Assembly: GCA_013698395.1 (NCBI GenBank)
Contig: JACCUZ010000426.1
Coordinates: 1-10,396 of the forward strand
Direction: 5' to 3'
Source of the DNA: Sporichthyaceae bacterium
GTDB taxonomy: Bacteria > Actinomycetota > Actinomycetes > JACCUZ01
Length of the DNA stretch: 10,396 nucleotides
Shown: in pieces, positions 8,449 to 10,396 of the stretch
Layout of the letters: the number at the start of each line of letters is the position of its first letter
Numbering within the stretch: the stretch's first letter is position 1
The notes under the pieces: generated by a model
Database searches by the model: none
Told to the model about the DNA's origin: nothing
The model's input: the letters and a program-made list of their open reading frames with translations, nothing else
Position numbers and translations under genes: made by a program

Positions 8449-9129
8449 CTAGGCGCGCACCAGGTCGATGAAGATCGCGTCGTCCTCCTCGCTGATCACC
8501 GCGCCGTGTCCGCAAGGGCAGTCGCAGTCGCCCATCTCGGTCGCCTCGACGACGCGACGTGCGCTCTCGACCGCCTCGACCGCCGCCAGGTCCCAGTCGT
8601 CGGGGGGGAGGGCGAGCGCCCGGCGGGTCCGGAGGCGGGCGATGAGCATGAGCATGCAGGTCACTTCCGCCTCTTCGTCGCCGACCTTGTTCTCGGCGAT
8701 GGACAGGCCGCGGGTGTACCAGCGCAGCGCCTCGGCATGGTCTCCGATGGCCTCGCTCTGCTCCCCCGCGAAGAGGTGCAGCCCGGGGGCCCTGGGGCGT
8801 GACCGCCAGACCTCACGCAGCGTCGCGCGGGCCTCCTCATCACGGCCGGCCCCCCGCAAGGCCGCAGCGAGGTGTGTACGGGCGTCGTGGCGTACCGGGC
8901 CACCGTCGGCGACCGCGGCCTGGGCGGCGGCGACGGCCCGCTGCGGCTGGCCGCTCAGCGACAGACCTTCGGCGGCGGCGACGAGCATCTCGGCGCGCAG
9001 GGATTCCTCGCCATGCGGCATGGAGTCGGCTGCCCGGAGCAGCCTCTCGGTCAACTGGAGGCCCCGGCCGGACACGTCGGCTTCGGAGACGAGGTCGTCG
9101 AGCTCGCCGAGCGTCCTTGGTAAGCGCAT
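8449..9129 (-). CDS. TPR-like helical repeat protein with C-terminal CxCxCGHG cluster, function unknown
   Basis: A 226-residue soluble protein on the minus strand, mostly alpha-helical. Three successive TPR-like helix pairs can be seen at about residues 44-75 (AEGLSLSGQPQRAVAAAQAAV), 80-111 (LAAALRGAGRDEEARATLREV) and 114-145 (AGEQSEAIGDHAEALRWYTRGL), each with the small-residue / G-(D,Q,R)-x-x-x-A pattern of TPRs. The C-terminus carries GDCDCPCGHG (Cys202, Cys204, Cys206, His208) and an acidic/hydrophobic end, EEDDAIFIDLVRA. The cysteine cluster resembles the first half of a SEC-C zinc motif but lacks the second CC pair. The start is ATG 9129: no Shine-Dalgarno precedes it, but a TANNNT -10 lies 7 nt upstream, pointing to a leaderless mRNA. 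I do not recognise a named family. TPRs suggest protein-protein interaction; the metal-binding idea is inference. The frame stays open upstream to 10362, but that extension is antisense to other genes and reads as non-protein. Confidence 0.82.
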   Translation of the reverse strand: MRLPRTLGELDDLVSEADVSGRGLQLTERLLRAADSMPHGEESLRAEMLVAAAEGLSLSGQPQRAVAAAQAAVADGGPVRHDARTHLAAALRGAGRDEEARATLREVWRSRPRAPGLHLFAGEQSEAIGDHAEALRWYTRGLSIAENKVGDEEAEVTCMLMLIARLRTRRALALPPDDWDLAAVEAVESARRVVEATEMGDCDCPCGHGAVISEEDDAIFIDLVRA

Positions 9130-9136
9130 GTCGACA

Positions 9137-9142
9137 ACGGTA
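9137..9142 (-). promoter_or_regulatory. Leaderless-type -10 element for the TPR-like gene
   Basis: On the minus strand TACCGT (TANNNT type) is followed by exactly 7 nt and then ATG 9129. In actinobacteria this spacing places the transcription start at the A of the start codon, giving a leaderless mRNA. It fits the lack of any purine-rich site before the start. A -35 is not clear: TTGCGC lies upstream, but with a 20-bp gap, which is longer than usual. Confidence 0.5.
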
Positions 9143-9260
9143 GGACGGCCGGCACCGGTCGAGCGCAAACGATGTGGGCGTGTCGCGGCGGATCGTGATG
9201 GGCGGGCCCACGGACGTCGGATCGGACAGCATGGGTCGACCCGACGGAGGGATGGGACCG

Positions 9261-9539
9261 GTGACTGGCGTGCGACTGGTGTGGGAGGGCAAGGACGCCG
9301 GGATCCCCGGCTGGGGCTGCCCTTGCAGGTTGGTCGAGACGGTCCACTCGCCGCGGGCCGACCGCAGCACGATCTTCGAGGGCGCCGGCGCCGACGACGA
9401 CGGCTGGCGGAACCGGCTGATCCGGGGCGACGACCTGCATGTGCTCGTGTCGCTGGCCGAAGCGCTCGCCTGTCAGCTGGATCTGGTCTGCATCGACCCG
9501 CCGCTCGACTCCCGGCAGGACTACAAGGTGCGGATCTGA
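9261..9539 (+). pseudogene. N-terminal stub of a Mod-type (beta-class) site-specific DNA methyltransferase
   Basis: The 92-residue frame matches the start of type III Mod-like adenine/cytosine-N4 methyltransferases: RLVWEGK near the N-terminus, a VETV segment, then WRNRLIRGDDLHVL (49-62) and LDLVCIDPPLDSRQDYKVR (73-91). In intact family members this is typically NRLIWGDNLxVL followed by LIYIDPPF/Y. Here Trp-to-Arg and Asn-to-Asp changes are seen and the catalytic motif IV is DPPL instead of DPPY/F, suggesting decay as well as truncation. Everything downstream (target recognition region, SAM-binding FxGxG motif) is missing. The match ends at about codon 91, exactly where the clpB-derived repeat begins (9533); the last Ile codon and the TGA come from that repeat. 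GTG 9261 is chosen because GGAGG (9246-9250) lies 10 bp upstream; ATG 9252 would be only 1 bp from it. No restriction partner is present. Confidence 0.7.
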
Positions 9540-9567
9540 CCCGCATCGTCGACCTGCAGGTCGAGGC
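9533..9567 (+). repeat. 35-bp direct repeat, copy 2 (clpB-derived, outside clpB)
   Basis: Second copy of clpB 7134-7168, with one mismatch at 9550. The similarity starts abruptly at 9533, where the methyltransferase similarity ends, and stops at 9567. It is the left part of the clpB 3' relic described in the next entry. Confidence 0.9.
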
Positions 9568-9634
9568 CGTGGTCCTGGTGGACGTGGCGCCGGACTCCTC
9601 CGGCGTGACGGTCAGCACGGAGCGCTCCGCCTGA
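9533..9634 (+). pseudogene. Internally deleted relic of a clpB 3' end
   Basis: In one frame this reads [12 protein letters not shown], identical to ClpB residues 770-781, and then directly VVLVDVAPDSSGVTVS before stopping at TGA 9632-9634. The second part lines up with the extreme C-terminus of the intact ClpB ([15 protein letters not shown], residues 844-858): V.VD.APD..G.TV is shared. About 60 codons of the D2 small domain are therefore missing in frame. The tail differs from that of the intact gene more than the 35-bp part does, so it is either an older displaced copy of this clpB or a fragment of a second, related clpB. It has no start codon or ribosome binding site of its own and is not expected to make protein. 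Its stop lies 17 bp before the SDR start codon, operon-like spacing that suggests an earlier clpB-SDR arrangement. Confidence 0.75.
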
Positions 9635-9651
9635 CCTGAGAGGCTGCACGG

Positions 9652-10396
9652 GTGTCCACCGCTCTCGTCACCGGCGCCACGGCCGGCATCGGCAACACCT
9701 TCGTCCACCGGCTCGCACGTGACCGGTACCACCTCGTGCTGGTCTCCCGGGACGGCACCCGGCTGGAGGAGCTCGCCGGCGAGCTGCGTACGACCTACGG
9801 CGTCGACGTCGAGGTGATGCCCGCCGACCTCGCCGAGGACGCGGGTTGCCGGGCCGTGGAGGCTCGCCTGTGCGACCCGCACCGCCCCGTCGACCTGCTG
9901 ATCAACAACGCGGGCTTCTCCGTGAACCAGCGCTTCTCCAACAGTGACGTCGAGGACGAGGAGCGCATGCTCCGCGTCCTGGTACGGGCGGTCCTGCGGC
10001 TGAGCCGGGCTGCGCTGCCAGGGATGCTGGCGCGACGGGACGGTGTCGTCATCAACGTCTCGTCGGTGGCCGGTTTCGTGCCGCAGGGCACCTACAGCGC
10101 TGCGAAGGCGTGGGTGACCAGCTTCACGCTCGGCCTGGCCGGGGACCTCGCGGGCTCGGGGGTCCGGGTGCAGGCGCTGTGCCCGGGCTACACCAAGACG
10201 GAGTTCCACGACCGGGCCGGCCTGGACATGGCCCGCACGCCGGAGTGGATGTGGCTCGACGCGGAGGACGTCGTCGACGAGTCGTTCGCGGCGCTCGCCC
10301 GAGGGCGCGTCGTCTGTGTGCCTGGCACGCAGTACAAGACGCTGGTCGCCCTGGCCCGCCACCTCCCGACCCGTGTCCTGACCGCGGCGTCCCGCC
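9652..10396 (+). CDS. Short-chain dehydrogenase/reductase (SDR), 3' end outside window
   Basis: Classical NAD(P)-dependent oxidoreductase with Rossmann fold; 248 residues are visible and the frame runs off the right edge. Cofactor motif TGATAGIG is at residues 7-14, the stabilising NNAG at 85-88, the catalytic serine in INVSSVAG (Ser137 or Ser138), and the active-site YSAAK gives Tyr148 and Lys152. The PG motif (CPGYTKTEF) follows as usual. Substrate cannot be deduced; the INVSSVAGF...TYSAAKAW pattern is common among actinobacterial SDRs annotated as generic oxidoreductases. The start is GTG 9652 with GAGAGG at 9638-9643, 8 bp upstream; no ATG fits the Rossmann N-terminus. It directly follows the clpB relic by 17 bp and shows no clear promoter of its own, so its present transcription source is unclear. 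Confidence 0.92.
   Translation, partial: MSTALVTGATAGIGNTFVHRLARDRYHLVLVSRDGTRLEELAGELRTTYGVDVEVMPADLAEDAGCRAVEARLCDPHRPVDLLINNAGFSVNQRFSNSDVEDEERMLRVLVRAVLRLSRAALPGMLARRDGVVINVSSVAGFVPQGTYSAAKAWVTSFTLGLAGDLAGSGVRVQALCPGYTKTEFHDRAGLDMARTPEWMWLDAEDVVDESFAALARGRVVCVPGTQYKTLVALARHLPTRVLTAASR

Noticed and set aside
7169..9532. Calling the bracketed segment an integrative element
   Set aside because: No integrase, recombinase, transposase or target-site duplication is seen. The direct repeat is coding clpB sequence, so other origins are equally possible; it is kept as a finding rather than a mobile-element feature.
9130..10362. Upstream extension of the TPR-like minus-strand frame to 637 codons
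   Set aside because: The extra 411 codons are antisense to the SDR and to the methyltransferase stub and have Arg-rich, motif-free composition. ATG 9129 with its leaderless-type promoter is the sensible start.
1..10396. CRISPR arrays, tRNA or rRNA genes
   Set aside because: No regularly spaced repeats and no cloverleaf or rRNA-like sequence were found on reading the window.

Overview
The window is about 70% GC by eye and comes from a high-GC actinomycete. The evidence is the HspR-type (MerR-family) heat-shock regulator encoded inside a dnaK operon, HAIR operators ahead of dnaK, a DnaK ending in an acidic [14 protein letters not shown] tail, frequent GTG starts and strong C/G third-position bias. 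A Nocardioides-like or related lineage seems plausible from the general character of the proteins, but no marker here settles the genus.

Layout: (1) 2-562, the C-terminal part of a probable secreted or surface protein with two beta-sandwich-like repeats, cut by the window's left edge. (2) 563-693, a compact regulatory region with two HspR operators (HAIR) flanking and overlapping a promoter. (3) 694-7403, a tightly packed five-gene chaperone operon, dnaK-grpE-dnaJ-hspR-clpB. DnaK, DnaJ and GrpE form the Hsp70 cycle, ClpB works with it to dissolve aggregates, and HspR (with DnaK as likely co-repressor) closes a feedback loop on the promoter. (4) 7404-8407, an 8-9 helix TauE/SafE-family membrane transporter, preceded by two dyad symmetries, one of which covers its ribosome binding site. 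(5) 8449-9129 on the minus strand, a TPR-like helical protein of unknown function with a C-terminal Cys cluster and a leaderless-type promoter. (6) 9261-9634, a scar: the N-terminal stub of a Mod-type DNA methyltransferase fused directly to an internally deleted relic of a clpB 3' end. (7) 9652 to the right edge, a classical short-chain dehydrogenase/reductase, cut by the window end.

The most interesting structure is the scar. A 35-bp stretch of clpB (7134-7168) recurs with one mismatch at 9533-9567. It continues in the same reading frame, after an in-frame loss of about 60 codons, into a sequence that resembles a ClpB C-terminus and stops 17 bp before the SDR start codon. This suggests that clpB and the SDR were once direct neighbours. 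A roughly 2.4-kb segment (transporter, TPR protein, methyltransferase stub) now lies between them, with a clpB 3'-end repeat on each side. No integrase or transposase is visible, so the mechanism is open. Apart from this, the window is mostly well-understood housekeeping heat-shock machinery, and I do not see a convincing new multi-gene system.
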